In this document: positions 1 through 8,664 of the stretch, in pieces
Numbering within the stretch: position 1 is the first letter of the stretch
Layout: each line of letters begins with the position of its first letter
NCBI RefSeq assembly: GCF_020097835.1
Contig: NZ_CP083666.1
Coordinates: 434,001 to 498,000 of the forward strand
Source of the DNA: Haloprofundus halobius
GTDB lineage: Archaea; Halobacteriota; Halobacteria; Halobacteriales; Haloferacaceae
Direction of reading: 5' to 3'
Length of the DNA stretch: 64,000 nt
Notes under the pieces: generated by a model
What the model saw: only the letters and a program-made list of their open reading frames with translations
Database searches by the model: none
Told to the model about the DNA's origin: nothing
Program-made: the position numbers and the translations under genes

Positions 1-104
1 GTCTTTTGCTCCGCGTCGCCGTCGCCGACTCTCTTGCGGTCACCCGAACCGGCGACGCGTTCCGGGGCACGCAGGCTTATGCGTGGTATTGTCCTGTGTG
101 AGCT

Positions 105-1520
105 ATGAGCAAGGAAACTGTGTTCGACTGGGTCGACGAGAACGAATCGCGCCTCGTCGACGTCGCGGAGCGAATCTGGGAGACACCCGAGTTGGGACTC
201 CACGAGGAACAGTCGGCGGCGACGCTCGTCGAGTTCCTCGAAGGCGAGGGGTTCGAGGTCGAACGCGGTGTCGGCGGGATGCCGACGGCGTTCGTCGCGA
301 GCTACGGCGAGGGCGACCCGAAAATCGGTATCCTCGGCGAGTACGACGCGCTCCCGGGGCTCTCGCAGAAGGTCGAAGCCGAACGCGACCCAATCGAGGA
401 GGGCGGTCCCGGACACGGGTGCGGACACAACCTCTTCGGCACCGCCGGGGCAGGTGCGGCCATCGCCGTGAAGGAAGCCGTCGACGAGTCCGATGTCGAG
501 GGGACCGTCGTCTTCTACGGCTGTCCGGCCGAGGAGACGCTCGTCGGCAAGACGTACATGGCCCGCGCGGGCGTCTTCGACGACCTCGACGCGGCGCTGA
601 CGTGGCACCCCGGCGACCTCAGTACGCCGCGGATGGGCTCTTCGAACGCGCTCGACTCCATCATGTTCACCTTCCACGGCGAGGCGGCGCACGCGGGTGG
701 GTCACCGGACTCGGGGCGGAGCGCGCTCGACGCCGTCGAACTGATGAACACCGGCGTCGAGTACATGCGCGAGCACGTCTCCGACGACGCGCGGATGCAC
801 TACGTCATCACGAACGGAGGGGAGGCGCCGAACGTCGTCCCCGCGGAGGCGACGGTGTGGCACTACGTCCGTGCCCCGGAACGCGAGGAGGTCGAGCGTA
901 ATACCGAATGGCTCCGCGACATCGCCGAGGCGGCGGCGCTGATGACGCAGACGGAGGTCACCGAACGGTTCCTCACGGGGTGTTACGACTACCGGGCGAA
1001 CGACGTGGTTTCAGCGACTATCTGGCAGAACATGCAGTCCGTCGGCCCGATTCCGTACGACGATGCCGACTACGAGTTCGCCGCCGACCTCAAGGCGACG
1101 GTCCCCGAGGACCGAATCGAGTCCGGACTCTCGACCCTCCCCGAGGAACTGTACGACGAAATCAGAGACAAATCGCTGCACGCCGACCCGGTCGAACCGT
1201 TCGATCACGACCACCAGACCCACGGATCGACGGAAGTCGCCGACGTGAGTTGGCTCACCCCGACCGGCCAGTTCACGGCGGCGACGTGGCCCGTCGGCGC
1301 ACCCGGTCACTCCTGGCAGGTCGTCGCCGCCAACGGCGACTTCGGCTTGAAGGGCGTCGCGTTTACGGCGAAAGTGCTCGGCGGGGCGACGTACGATCTG
1401 CTGACGAGTCCCGAGAGAGTGGCGGCCGCACGCGAGGAGTTCGAGGCCGAGATCGGGAGTGACGCGTACCAGACGCCGTTACCCGAGGACGCGGAACCGC
1501 CGTTCGACGTGACGGGGTAG
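105..1520 (+). CDS. M20-family amidohydrolase (AbgB-like)
   Basis: A zinc-dependent M20 peptidase/amidohydrolase of about 471 residues, the usual size for p-aminobenzoyl-glutamate hydrolase subunit B-like proteins. Visible motifs are GEYDALPG (residues 78-85), GHGCGHN (103-109) and PAEE (141-144), which carry metal ligands and the catalytic Glu of the family, followed by the dimerisation domain and a C-terminal catalytic half with HxxxHGSTEVADVS near residue 375. No signal peptide, so cytoplasmic. The ATG lies about 27 bases after a TATA-like GCTTATG, so the transcript is probably leaderless. It stands alone. The amide substrate cannot be told from sequence; general aminoacyl-amide hydrolysis is the safe call. 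Confidence 0.9.
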   Translation: MSKETVFDWVDENESRLVDVAERIWETPELGLHEEQSAATLVEFLEGEGFEVERGVGGMPTAFVASYGEGDPKIGILGEYDALPGLSQKVEAERDPIEEGGPGHGCGHNLFGTAGAGAAIAVKEAVDESDVEGTVVFYGCPAEETLVGKTYMARAGVFDDLDAALTWHPGDLSTPRMGSSNALDSIMFTFHGEAAHAGGSPDSGRSALDAVELMNTGVEYMREHVSDDARMHYVITNGGEAPNVVPAEATVWHYVRAPEREEVERNTEWLRDIAEAAALMTQTEVTERFLTGCYDYRANDVVSATIWQNMQSVGPIPYDDADYEFAADLKATVPEDRIESGLSTLPEELYDEIRDKSLHADPVEPFDHDHQTHGSTEVADVSWLTPTGQFTAATWPVGAPGHSWQVVAANGDFGLKGVAFTAKVLGGATYDLLTSPERVAAAREEFEAEIGSDAYQTPLPEDAEPPFDVTG

Positions 1521-1634
1521 GCGTCGCTCGACGAGTTCTCACGTTCGATTTCACGGGGACGACGCCGCGACTCTCGGGTGTAGGAAACGAGATTAGGTGG
1601 CTGGGGAGTGTGCGGCCCTTCGTCGCCAAAGGGA

Positions 1635-1708
1635 TGGGCCAACGCGGATTTGAACCGCGGACCTCCCGGTTATCAGCCGAGCGCTCAACCTGACTGAGCT
1701 ATTGGCCC
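1635..1708 (-). tRNA. tRNA-Ile (GAU)
   Basis: The minus strand folds as a 74-base tRNA: acceptor stem GGGCCAA/TTGGCCC with discriminator A, D arm, anticodon loop CTGATAA with anticodon GAT at plus positions 1672-1674, T loop TTCAAAT closed by CGCGG/CCGCG. The 3' CCA is not encoded. No intron interrupts the anticodon loop. A TATA-like TTTAAG lies about 36-40 bases upstream at 1744-1749. It is not linked to rRNA genes here. Confidence 0.95.
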
Positions 1709-1837
1709 AACTTGAGCGCATTCAGTAGTTGCGCGGTGTTTTGTTTAAGGGTTTCTGTTTCCCACAACGGCGGTAGGCTGTGGCACTACTGTCTGCCGAT
1801 TATCGCCGGTGGCTTTTGCCGACACCACGCCGAGAAA

Positions 1838-2350
1838 TCAGTTCGACCGGTCGGTGCCCGCATCGCCGTCATCGTCGAAGCGGTACGCGTTCGAGTCGAC
1901 GTCGTACACGTCGTCACCCTCGTCCGGATACGGGAAGCCGCCGGTCCAGACACCGCCGGAGACGAAGCCGTCGGCCTGCTTGTCGAGATACGGCTTCACG
2001 ACGTAGCGCTTGATGACCGTCCGAATCGGGTATCGCGTCACCGGAATCGCCAGCAGGAACCCGAGCGTGTCGGTGACGAGCCCCGGCGTGAGCAGGAACG
2101 CTCCCGCGGCGATGAGCAACCCTCCGTCGAGTAGTTGGTTCGCTGGGAGTTCGCCGATTGCCAGTCGCTGTTGGATGCGTCTGAGCGTCGTCCGTCCCTC
2201 CGCGCGGACGAGCATCATCCCCACGAGACCGGTGAGAACGACGAGCGCGACGGTCTGCAACGGACCCAACCACTCTGCGACGGGGATGAGCAACAGCGCG
2301 TCGCTAAACGGAATGAGCAACAGCAGCGCGATTATCCAGCGAGTCCGCAT
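1838..2350 (-). CDS. fxsA: FxsA family membrane protein
   Basis: A 170-residue integral membrane protein with the FxsA layout: an N-terminal hydrophobic hairpin (residues 5-50, including LLLIPFSDALLLIPVAEWLG), a short cytoplasmic stretch with RIQQRLAIGELP, a third membrane segment with DGGLLIAAGAFLLTPG, then an acidic C-terminal tail of about 40 residues. In E. coli FxsA affects exclusion of phage T7 by the F plasmid; the archaeal role is unknown. It precedes the GNAT and DUF92 genes on the same strand but with an 87-base gap, so operon membership is uncertain. The acidic tail is a halophile adaptation. Confidence 0.88.
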   Translation of the reverse strand: MRTRWIIALLLLIPFSDALLLIPVAEWLGPLQTVALVVLTGLVGMMLVRAEGRTTLRRIQQRLAIGELPANQLLDGGLLIAAGAFLLTPGLVTDTLGFLLAIPVTRYPIRTVIKRYVVKPYLDKQADGFVSGGVWTGGFPYPDEGDDVYDVDSNAYRFDDDGDAGTDRSN

Positions 2351-2437
2351 ACCTCTGGGTATCAGTTCCGGCCTGATAGCCTTTGTGACGTGACGGTGTC
2401 GCGCGATTTCGGTCGACAGCGGGCGTCCCGCGGCAGA

Positions 2438-2842
2438 TTACGCCCGACGAGCGAGTATCAGCGCTGCGCCTCCCTCGAAGTAAGAGTTGTCCCTGCGTAC
2501 CTGCCGGAACCCGGCCGACTCGTACAGCGCTCTCGCCGCGTCGTTTCCGGGTTCGACGGCGACGGTGACTCGCGTCCCCGGTTCGAGCGAGGCGACGAGA
2601 GTCGAGAGCAGCGCGCTCGCCCGTCCTTCGCGGCGGTGCTCGGGAGCGACGGCGATTTCGGCGACGTGGACCTCGTCGCCGTACACGGAAAGCAGGTAAC
2701 CGACAGGTGTCCCGTCGACCGTCGAGACGAGGACAGTTCCGGTATCGATGCTCCAACGAAGCAGTTTCGGACTCGGTTCCGTCAACGCCGACTGGACCGA
2801 GGCGAGCGCCGGACGGTCCGCGGGTCGGGCGAGGCGAATCAC
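2438..2842 (-). CDS. GNAT family N-acetyltransferase
   Basis: A 134-residue single-domain GNAT acetyltransferase. The acetyl-CoA binding signature appears as VAPEHRREGRASALL (about residues 67-81), preceded by the beta-4 strand EVHVAEI and followed by NDAARALYESAGF, typical of RimI-like enzymes. The start is GTG, two bases after the stop of the DUF92 gene, so the two are translated from one message. The acceptor (protein N-terminus, amino acid or small amine) cannot be deduced. Length is normal for the family. Confidence 0.88.
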   Translation of the reverse strand: MIRLARPADRPALASVQSALTEPSPKLLRWSIDTGTVLVSTVDGTPVGYLLSVYGDEVHVAEIAVAPEHRREGRASALLSTLVASLEPGTRVTVAVEPGNDAARALYESAGFRQVRRDNSYFEGGAALILARRA

Positions 2843-2844
2843 CG

Positions 2845-4155
2845 TCAGAGGAGAACCGACGCGAGTGCGACGCTGACGGCGGCACCCGACAGCGTCGCGA
2901 GGAAGTTCACCGCCTGGTTGCCGACGCGGTCGCCCTCGACTGTCGCCCCGAGGAGGCTGTCGACGGTCATGCCGCCGACGCCGCCGAGCGCGACGATGAC
3001 TGCACCCACGAGCGGCGGGTCGAGCGGCAACAACAGCGCGGCGACGGCGGCGACGAGCGCCGCGCCCACCAGTCCGGCGAGTTCACCCTGCCACGTCACC
3101 GCGCCGTCGGTTCCGGGTTCGACCCGGCGGAGCGTGGTGATGAGTCGGGGGGTGTCGAAGAGGCCACCGACCTCGCTCGACAGCGTGTCGCTCATCGCCG
3201 TCGCGAGCGACCCGGCGAACGCGAACAGGAACAGCAACTCGATGCCCGCTCGTTCGGTCGCGGCGAAGCCGAGGACGGCCACCATCGCGACGGCGGCGTT
3301 GCCGAGGACGTTACCGCTGCCGCGCGCGCCGTCGTTCTCCTCGGCGACGCCGCGGTGGCGCTTCGACTCGTACTTGAACTTCGTCGAGAGCGCGCCGACG
3401 CCGAAGAACGTGATGAGGACGGCGAACCAGCCGAAACCGCCGAGGACGATGGTGAGCACGCCGAGGAGGATACCGGTGAGCATCCCCGGGACCGACGCGG
3501 TCCCGAGCGCGTACGAGACGTAGCCGAGGACGATAGTCAGCGCGAGCGCCGCGCCGACCTCCAGCGGCGACACGTCGACCGGAAGTTCGTGGAACAGCCA
3601 CAGCAGCAGGCCGGTCGAGACGAGCACCAGCGGGTCGTCGTGTTTGAGTAGAACCGCTCGGAGCAGCGCGGCGACGAGGCCGCCGACGGCCGCCAGAAAC
3701 AGCAGCTTCGGAAGCGAATGCGTCTCGGCGGTCACCGCGACGACGAGGGCCTGTCCGCCGACGGCCGCCAGAAAGCTGGCGACGGTGAAGCCGGCGACGG
3801 CGTGGAACTCGCCGTCGTGCCACCGGGAGACGAGTTGCTCGCCCAGGTTTCCGTAGGCGACGACGACGACGGCGGCGACGAACGCGCCGATCGGCATGCG
3901 CGTCTCCGGAACCGTCGCCAACACCGCTAGCGCCGCGGCGGCGAGCGCGAACCCCAACAGCCCGGTCAGCCGGCCGTCCTGGCGGTCGCCCGGACGGGCG
4001 AACAGCTCGAAGAGGCGGCCGTCCTCGCCGACGAACGCGGCGACAGCAGCGACGACGGCGAACGGAACCGCCGTGGCGACGCCGAGAGCGGGCGTGGCGA
4101 GCGCGATGGACCCGACGGCGGCGAACCCGGCCGCACGTCGGAGTGTCGAAGTCAC
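2845..4155 (-). CDS. DUF92 domain membrane protein
   Basis: A polytopic membrane protein of about 436 residues with roughly 12 hydrophobic segments. The C-terminal 200 residues match the DUF92 (TMEM19-like) pattern, including TFFGVGALSTKFKYESK and the conserved AMSDTLSSEVG. DUF92 proteins are related to CTP-dependent prenol kinases in some lineages (VTE5/VTE6-like), but that function is not shown for haloarchaea. I chose the GTG at 4155: a TATA-like TTAA at 4181-4184 lies 27 bases upstream, fitting a leaderless start, and a longer frame to 4284 adds a non-hydrophobic Arg-rich stretch with no family resemblance. Co-transcribed with the GNAT gene. Its nearness to prenyl-chain genes is suggestive only. 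Confidence 0.85.
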   Translation of the reverse strand: MTSTLRRAAGFAAVGSIALATPALGVATAVPFAVVAAVAAFVGEDGRLFELFARPGDRQDGRLTGLLGFALAAAALAVLATVPETRMPIGAFVAAVVVVAYGNLGEQLVSRWHDGEFHAVAGFTVASFLAAVGGQALVVAVTAETHSLPKLLFLAAVGGLVAALLRAVLLKHDDPLVLVSTGLLLWLFHELPVDVSPLEVGAALALTIVLGYVSYALGTASVPGMLTGILLGVLTIVLGGFGWFAVLITFFGVGALSTKFKYESKRHRGVAEENDGARGSGNVLGNAAVAMVAVLGFAATERAGIELLFLFAFAGSLATAMSDTLSSEVGGLFDTPRLITTLRRVEPGTDGAVTWQGELAGLVGAALVAAVAALLLPLDPPLVGAVIVALGGVGGMTVDSLLGATVEGDRVGNQAVNFLATLSGAAVSVALASVLL

Positions 4156-4178
4156 ACCCTCCGGTATCCACGAGGACC

Positions 4179-4185
4179 ACTTAAC
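4179..4185 (-). promoter_or_regulatory. TATA-like element of the DUF92 gene
   Basis: On the minus strand the sequence GGTTAAGTG is centred 27 bases before the GTG at 4155, the spacing expected for TATA box to transcription start in archaea, so translation would begin at the first base of the message. Confidence 0.5.
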
Positions 4186-4394
4186 CCTCCCGACATGGCA
4201 GACTTCGCCCCGTTCGCCAACCGAGCCGAGAGGGTTGTAGCGTCGTCGTGTCGTCGTCGTGGCGCCGATTTCGTGCACTATCACGTCGCCACCGCGACCA
4301 TCACGTCGCTACCGCCGCGCACCATCGCGCCGTCGCGCGCCGTCGAACGGGCCGAGAGAGATGGGCTTTTGACACCCGGCGGCAACTCTCCACC

Positions 4395-5003
4395 GTGGCC
4401 CTGTACGACGCATATCTCGCGCTTCGCCACCGTCGCTCGACGGCGGAGTCTCCCCACCACGTCGCCGTCGTCATCACCGAACGGGACCTGCTGGAGAAGG
4501 GTGCCTACGAGACGCTCGAACGGTTTCTGGAGTGGGCGTTCGAGTACGGGGCCGATCGCGTCACCATCTCGGTGAGCGTCCTCGACCCGGCGGTCGTGTC
4601 GACGCTCGAACGGGAGTTGCGCGGCGTCGAGGCCCCGCGCGAACTCGTCGTCCGCAGCCCCGACGACATCGAGCGCGCCGACGCCCCTATCCAGGTGAGC
4701 ATCGGACTCGGCGGCAAACACGAGTTCGCCGAGGCGGTTCGCTCGCTGGCCCGGGAGGTCGAGGCGGGAGAACTCGACCCCGAGGATATCGACGAAGACG
4801 ACATCGAGGGTCGCCTCGTCTTCCCCGACGAACCCGATTTGGTGCTCAAAACCGGCGCGGAGCGTCTCTCGGACTTCATGATCTGGCAGTCGGTGTACTC
4901 GGAACTGTACTTCACCGACGTGAACTGGCGGGACTTCCGCAAACGCGACTACCTCCGCGCGGTGTTGGACTACCAGGACCGAAAGCGAAGATTCGGGCGG
5001 TAG
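4395..5003 (+). CDS. cis-prenyltransferase-like protein lacking the catalytic DGN motif (NgBR-like partner)
   Basis: A 202-residue protein with the undecaprenyl diphosphate synthase fold pattern: an N-terminal strand HVAVVITERD (residues 22-31), ALS-like helices, LVLKTGAERLSDFMIWQSVY near 160-178, and WRDFRKRDYLRAVLDYQDR before the end. The catalytic Asp motif (DGNRR in its neighbour) is replaced by ITERD, so it should not ionise the allylic diphosphate on its own. The C-terminus keeps RRFG, equivalent to the RxG motif that binds isopentenyl diphosphate at the dimer interface. The GTG start at 4395 is about 28 bases after a TATA-like CTTTTGAC. It converges on the complete uppS-like gene 74 bases away. 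A regulatory or structural partner subunit is the best inference. Confidence 0.8.
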   Translation: MALYDAYLALRHRRSTAESPHHVAVVITERDLLEKGAYETLERFLEWAFEYGADRVTISVSVLDPAVVSTLERELRGVEAPRELVVRSPDDIERADAPIQVSIGLGGKHEFAEAVRSLAREVEAGELDPEDIDEDDIEGRLVFPDEPDLVLKTGAERLSDFMIWQSVYSELYFTDVNWRDFRKRDYLRAVLDYQDRKRRFGR

Positions 5004-5077
5004 CCCGAAGGCCGCCGTGGTAGCGGCGGAAGTTTGGACGCTGAGCGCCAGCGAAACGTCCGAAGGTCACCACCCAC

Positions 5078-6007
5078 TCAGTCCGCGGGCTCCGTCTCGT
5101 GGTTCGCGAGCGCCTCGTCCATCTCGGCGGCCCCGGCGCTCGTGAGTTGGTCGCGGAGTCGTTTGGCGACGGCCTTCGCATCCGCCAGTTCCGCCTCTGC
5201 CAGCGACCGGACCAGCGCGACGGCCCGCTTCGTCCGGTGGCGCTGCCACGTCGCCTCCCGCGACTCGTACGTCCGGATGCCGCGGAGGAAGTCGACCTTC
5301 GAGAACTCCGGCCAGTAGGGTGCACAGAAGAAGACGGCCGCCTCGTTGCCGTTGGCGTGCCACGGCAGGAAGTTCGACGTTCGTTCGTCGCCGCCGGTCC
5401 GGATGATGAGGTCGACGTCGCGGACGGGTCGGCGGTAGAGGCGGCGCTCGACCGCCTCGACGTCGATGTCGTCCGGCGAGAGGTCGCCGGCGTCGACGTC
5501 GCGGGCGACGTCGCGGGCGGCCTCCAGCAGTTCGGCCCGGCCCCCGTACGCCAGCGCGATGTTCAACGTGAACCGGTCGTAGCCGCGCGTCTGTCGCTCG
5601 GCGTACTCGACGGCGTCTCTCACCCGCTCGGGCAGACGCTCTATTGCGCCGATGGCGCGGATGCACACCTCGTTGTCGTGGACCCGCTCGGCGTCGGCGA
5701 ACTCGTACAGTTTCGTCTCGATGAGGTCGAACAGCGGTTCCAGCTCCTCGCGCGGCCGCTCGAAGTTCTCCGTCGAGAACGCGTACAGGGTCAGTTCGGC
5801 GATACCGAGTTCCTGACACCAGTCGAGAACGCGCTCCGTGGTCTCCGCGCCCGCGTGGTGGCCGTCCGGCGCGTCGTCGCCGTTCCGTCTGGCGTACCGC
5901 CGATTACCGTCCTGGATGATAGCGACGTGGGTGGGTCCCTCACCGACTTCGCCGCGAAGCAACCGCTCGTACCCCGATGCGAACTCCCGCCGGACCCGCC
6001 GAAGCAT
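5078..6007 (-). CDS. uppS: cis-prenyltransferase (UPP synthase family), catalytic subunit-like
   Basis: A 309-residue (from the start chosen) cis-prenyltransferase that would elongate an allylic diphosphate with isopentenyl diphosphate to make polyprenyl carrier for glycosylation. The catalytic IIQDGNRRYARRNG motif begins at residue 30 (Asp33), and the second block RTGGDERTSNFLPWHANGNEAAVFF is present. Where bacterial enzymes have RxRRFG after the YxxR helix, this protein has YESREATWQ, so the RxG motif is missing; it then continues about 60 residues beyond the usual end. I chose the ATG at 6007 because the following LRRVRREF resembles the family N-terminus; in-frame ATGs at 6034 and 6061 are alternatives. 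It faces the DGN-less homologue. Confidence 0.88.
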   Translation of the reverse strand: MLRRVRREFASGYERLLRGEVGEGPTHVAIIQDGNRRYARRNGDDAPDGHHAGAETTERVLDWCQELGIAELTLYAFSTENFERPREELEPLFDLIETKLYEFADAERVHDNEVCIRAIGAIERLPERVRDAVEYAERQTRGYDRFTLNIALAYGGRAELLEAARDVARDVDAGDLSPDDIDVEAVERRLYRRPVRDVDLIIRTGGDERTSNFLPWHANGNEAAVFFCAPYWPEFSKVDFLRGIRTYESREATWQRHRTKRAVALVRSLAEAELADAKAVAKRLRDQLTSAGAAEMDEALANHETEPAD

Positions 6008-6132
6008 GTACCCATCGTCACGCTCGCCCCACATGTGTCTTGTGTCCTCGTTCGGCCACATTCGGCCGCGTTACGCCGACGCACACCCCACTACCCGCGC
6101 CGGACGCGTCGACTCGCGCGAACCGTGACCGG

Positions 6133-6138
6133 TTTATC
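6133..6138 (+). promoter_or_regulatory. TATA-like element of the DUF5778 gene
   Basis: GGTTTATCGG contains TTTATC centred about 26 bases before the ATG at 6161, consistent with a leaderless transcript. Confidence 0.5.
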
Positions 6139-6160
6139 GGGTCCGCCCGACGGTCCATAC

Positions 6161-6559
6161 ATGAGTGAGACGCTCGACGAAGACCTCTACAAGCGGACGA
6201 AAGCGCTCTTGAAACCCGGCGACATCCAACTCAACGGCGTCATCGTCCACACCGACCTCACCGGACAGGAGGACCTGGAGATGCACGAACTCACCGTCGA
6301 ACTGAACGACGTCATCGCCGAGCACGCGGGGAAGGGCGAGACGTACATCTACGCCGGTAACGACAACACCGACTTCGCCTCGAACCAGTTCCAGGGGCTG
6401 ACGCTGGAGGACGAGGAGTTCGTCTGGGAGTGTCAGCAACTGCTGCGAAACGGGGAGTTCAACCTCGTGTTCTACTACGAAGCGGACGCCGACCACGAGG
6501 CAATCGTCGAGGACGTAGAGGAGATGGGCTACCGCGTGACCGGCGTCCGCGGCGACTGA
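6161..6559 (+). CDS. DUF5778 family haloarchaeal protein
   Basis: A very acidic 132-residue soluble protein without signal peptide, membrane segment or cysteine-rich motif. The sequence pattern (LYKRTKALLKPGDIQLNG near the start, YIYAGNDNTDFASN mid-protein, YEADADHEAIVEDVEEMGY near the end) fits the family named DUF5778 in haloarchaea; function unknown. The ATG is 26 bases after a TATA-like element, supporting this start. It is transcribed divergently from uppS and convergently with the rhodanese gene, so probably monocistronic. The family name is from memory of the pattern, so moderately sure. Confidence 0.75.
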   Translation: MSETLDEDLYKRTKALLKPGDIQLNGVIVHTDLTGQEDLEMHELTVELNDVIAEHAGKGETYIYAGNDNTDFASNQFQGLTLEDEEFVWECQQLLRNGEFNLVFYYEADADHEAIVEDVEEMGYRVTGVRGD

Positions 6560-6641
6560 CCGGTGACCGGCGTTCGTGGCGACTGACTAACGTCTCGTGT
6601 CCGCAGCGGCCGACCGACGACTCACGTTCGCGGCGGCCGAG

Positions 6642-7361
6642 CTATCGTTCGACGTTCCTGACGATGGTTCCCGAGAGTTCGCCGAGCGACTTCTCGACGC
6701 GGTAGGTGGGTGTCTCGACGACGATGGGCGACGACTCGGTCACGTCGTAGAAGTGCAGTTCGAGCTCGAAACTGCCGTCGTCGGCGATGGGTCCGACCTC
6801 GCGCTGGCCCGACTGCTCGTGCCGCGCCCACGCGTTCTTCCCCGCCTGTGACGCGTCCGTCTCACCGCGAATCGTGTACGACGGCGGCTTCACGTCGACC
6901 TGCGACCCCTGTAGCGGGTATCCCCGTTCCTGCCACTCGAAGAAGCCCTCGTCGAGGGCGAACACCTCGGTGTAGCCCGAGTCGATGAGCGACGCCGCGC
7001 GCATCGCCGAGAGGTGGTGCGGACAGCCGCAGTAGGTGACGATGCGTTCGGACTCGTCCCACTCGCCGGTTGGGTCGTTCGACTGCCCGTCGGGGGCGGG
7101 CGAGAGCACCGCACCCTCGATGTGCGCGGCGTCGTACTGCTGCTGGCCCCGGGCGTCGACGAACTTCGCCGACCCCTCTTCGAACCACTGGTAGACGTCG
7201 TCTATCGGCGCGAGCGGGACCTGCGCGTTCGACCCGTCGACCGAGATGGTTTCGTAGCCGTTGGTGTTGTTGTCCGGCGTCCCGGACGACGAGTTCGAAC
7301 AGCCCGCGAGTGCTGTCACTCCGACGGCACCGGCGGCTGCGAGGAACGTGCGACGCTGCAT
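6642..7361 (-). CDS. rhodanese-domain lipoprotein
   Basis: A 239-residue exported protein. The N-terminus has a twin-arginine motif QRRTF, a hydrophobic stretch and a lipobox LAGC with Cys at about residue 20, so it is probably a Tat-exported, lipid-anchored surface protein. Residues 55-155 form a rhodanese-like domain with CH2-like KFVDARGQQQYDAAHIEGA and the active-site loop YCGCPHH, whose first Cys is the expected sulfur carrier. About 85 residues with beta-rich character follow (PPSYTIRGETDASQAGK onward), possibly an extra surface domain. It is convergent with the upstream DUF5778 gene and divergent from ahbAB. Substrate unknown. Confidence 0.85.
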   Translation of the reverse strand: MQRRTFLAAAGAVGVTALAGCSNSSSGTPDNNTNGYETISVDGSNAQVPLAPIDDVYQWFEEGSAKFVDARGQQQYDAAHIEGAVLSPAPDGQSNDPTGEWDESERIVTYCGCPHHLSAMRAASLIDSGYTEVFALDEGFFEWQERGYPLQGSQVDVKPPSYTIRGETDASQAGKNAWARHEQSGQREVGPIADDGSFELELHFYDVTESSPIVVETPTYRVEKSLGELSGTIVRNVER

Positions 7362-7458
7362 TTACAGCCGAAAGTAGCTATCGGACGAATAAAACCGTAT
7401 CGCCACGTGAGGGCCGCTCTCGTGGTTCGACCGTCGAACGCGGCGCGGCTTCGAGACG

Positions 7459-7466
7459 CTTATTCG
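7459..7466 (+). promoter_or_regulatory. TATA-like element of the ahbAB-sirC-hemA cluster
   Basis: CTTATTCG is centred 27 bases before the ATG at 7489; the first gene of the heme/siroheme cluster is probably leaderless. Confidence 0.5.
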
Positions 7467-7488
7467 TCCGCCGACCGGAGTGTGACCC

Positions 7489-8595
7489 ATGAAACAGGCG
7501 GACGCGACGCTCTCCACGCTCGACCGCGCCATCAGCAACGCGTTTCAGGGCGGGTTCCCCGTCGTCGAACGTCCCTTCGACCCGGCCGCCGCGGCGCTTC
7601 GCGAGCGCGGCGTCGACGTCACCGCCGAGGAACTCCTCTCGCGCGTCCGGACGCTCGACGAGGAGGGGGTGCTCACGCGCTTCGGCGCGCTCGTCAACGC
7701 CGAGAACATCGGCGGCGCGGCGACGCTCGTCGCGATGCACGCGCCGCCGGAACGCTTCGAGGAAGTCGCCGACCAGGTGAACGCCCACCGCGAAGTGGCG
7801 CACAACTACGAGCGCGAGCACCCGCATCTCAACATGTGGTTCGTCGTCAGCGTCGCCGACGGCGAGTCGCGGAGCGACTCGGAGGCGAACGGTGTAACCG
7901 TGAACACGCGCGTCGACGAGGTCCTGGCTAAAATCGAGGCCGAGACGGGCCAGGAGACGTACAATCTCCCCAAACTGAACGAGTTCCGCGTCGAGGCCAA
8001 GTTCATGCTCGACGGACCGATTTCCGATGGTGACGTGGACTGCTCGCATCTCGGCCCCGACGTCGATCCCTCGGACAGGGCGACGCTCACACCACAGGAA
8101 CGCGACCTGGTCGTCGAGATTCAGGGCGGACTCCCGATCACGGAGACGCCGTACGCGGACGTCGCCGACGCGATAGGTGCCGAGCCCGGCTGGGTCGTCG
8201 AGACCATCAAGCGGTTCAATCTGGAAGGAAAAGTCCGCCGCGTCGGGGTCATCCCGAACCACTACGCGCTCGGCTACACCGAGAACGGAATGACCGTCTG
8301 GAACGTCCCCGACGAAGTAGTCGAGGAAGTCGGCCCCGCCGTCGCCTCGCTCGACTTCGTCACCCACTGCTACCGCCGGCCGCGACACGAGGGCGTCTGG
8401 CCGTACAACTTCTTCGCGATGACCCACGGCCGAAACGAGGAGGAGAGCCAGCGCCGAATCGAGGAGGTCCGCGAGACGATGAACGAGTACTGGGCGGTCG
8501 GCGACGACGACTGGGACTCGCTGTTCTCGACGCGCATCCTGAAGAAGACCGGAATCAGACTGGCCGAACGGGCGGAGGCGAACACGAGTGAGTGA
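7489..8595 (+). CDS. ahbAB: siroheme decarboxylase, fused AhbA-AhbB
   Basis: A 368-residue protein made of two Lrp/AsnC-like halves. The first (about 1-170) has a helix-turn-helix-like segment and VAHNYEREHPHLNMWFVV; the second (about 200-368) has THCYRRPRHEGVWPYNFFAMTHG. These are the AhbA and AhbB signatures; in most anaerobes and methanogens the two subunits are separate. The enzyme decarboxylates the acetate side chains on C12 and C18 of siroheme to give 12,18-didecarboxysiroheme in the alternative heme pathway. It heads a cluster with sirC and hemA, which agrees with this role. The linker around 145-160 is Ser/Glu/Asp-rich. A purely transcriptional role is less likely given the heme-binding-type His motifs. 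Confidence 0.9.
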   Translation: MKQADATLSTLDRAISNAFQGGFPVVERPFDPAAAALRERGVDVTAEELLSRVRTLDEEGVLTRFGALVNAENIGGAATLVAMHAPPERFEEVADQVNAHREVAHNYEREHPHLNMWFVVSVADGESRSDSEANGVTVNTRVDEVLAKIEAETGQETYNLPKLNEFRVEAKFMLDGPISDGDVDCSHLGPDVDPSDRATLTPQERDLVVEIQGGLPITETPYADVADAIGAEPGWVVETIKRFNLEGKVRRVGVIPNHYALGYTENGMTVWNVPDEVVEEVGPAVASLDFVTHCYRRPRHEGVWPYNFFAMTHGRNEEESQRRIEEVRETMNEYWAVGDDDWDSLFSTRILKKTGIRLAERAEANTSE

Positions 8596-8664
8596 GAGGC
8601 AGACGAACGGATTCACTCGGTACGTGGTGTGTCGAGCCGACAGACGGGAGTCCGACGACCCCTC

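Noticed and set aside
2135-3651. Very long frames antisense to FxsA, GNAT and DUF92 genes
   Set aside because: High-GC DNA gives long shadow frames; these are Arg-rich without domains and lie fully inside recognised genes.
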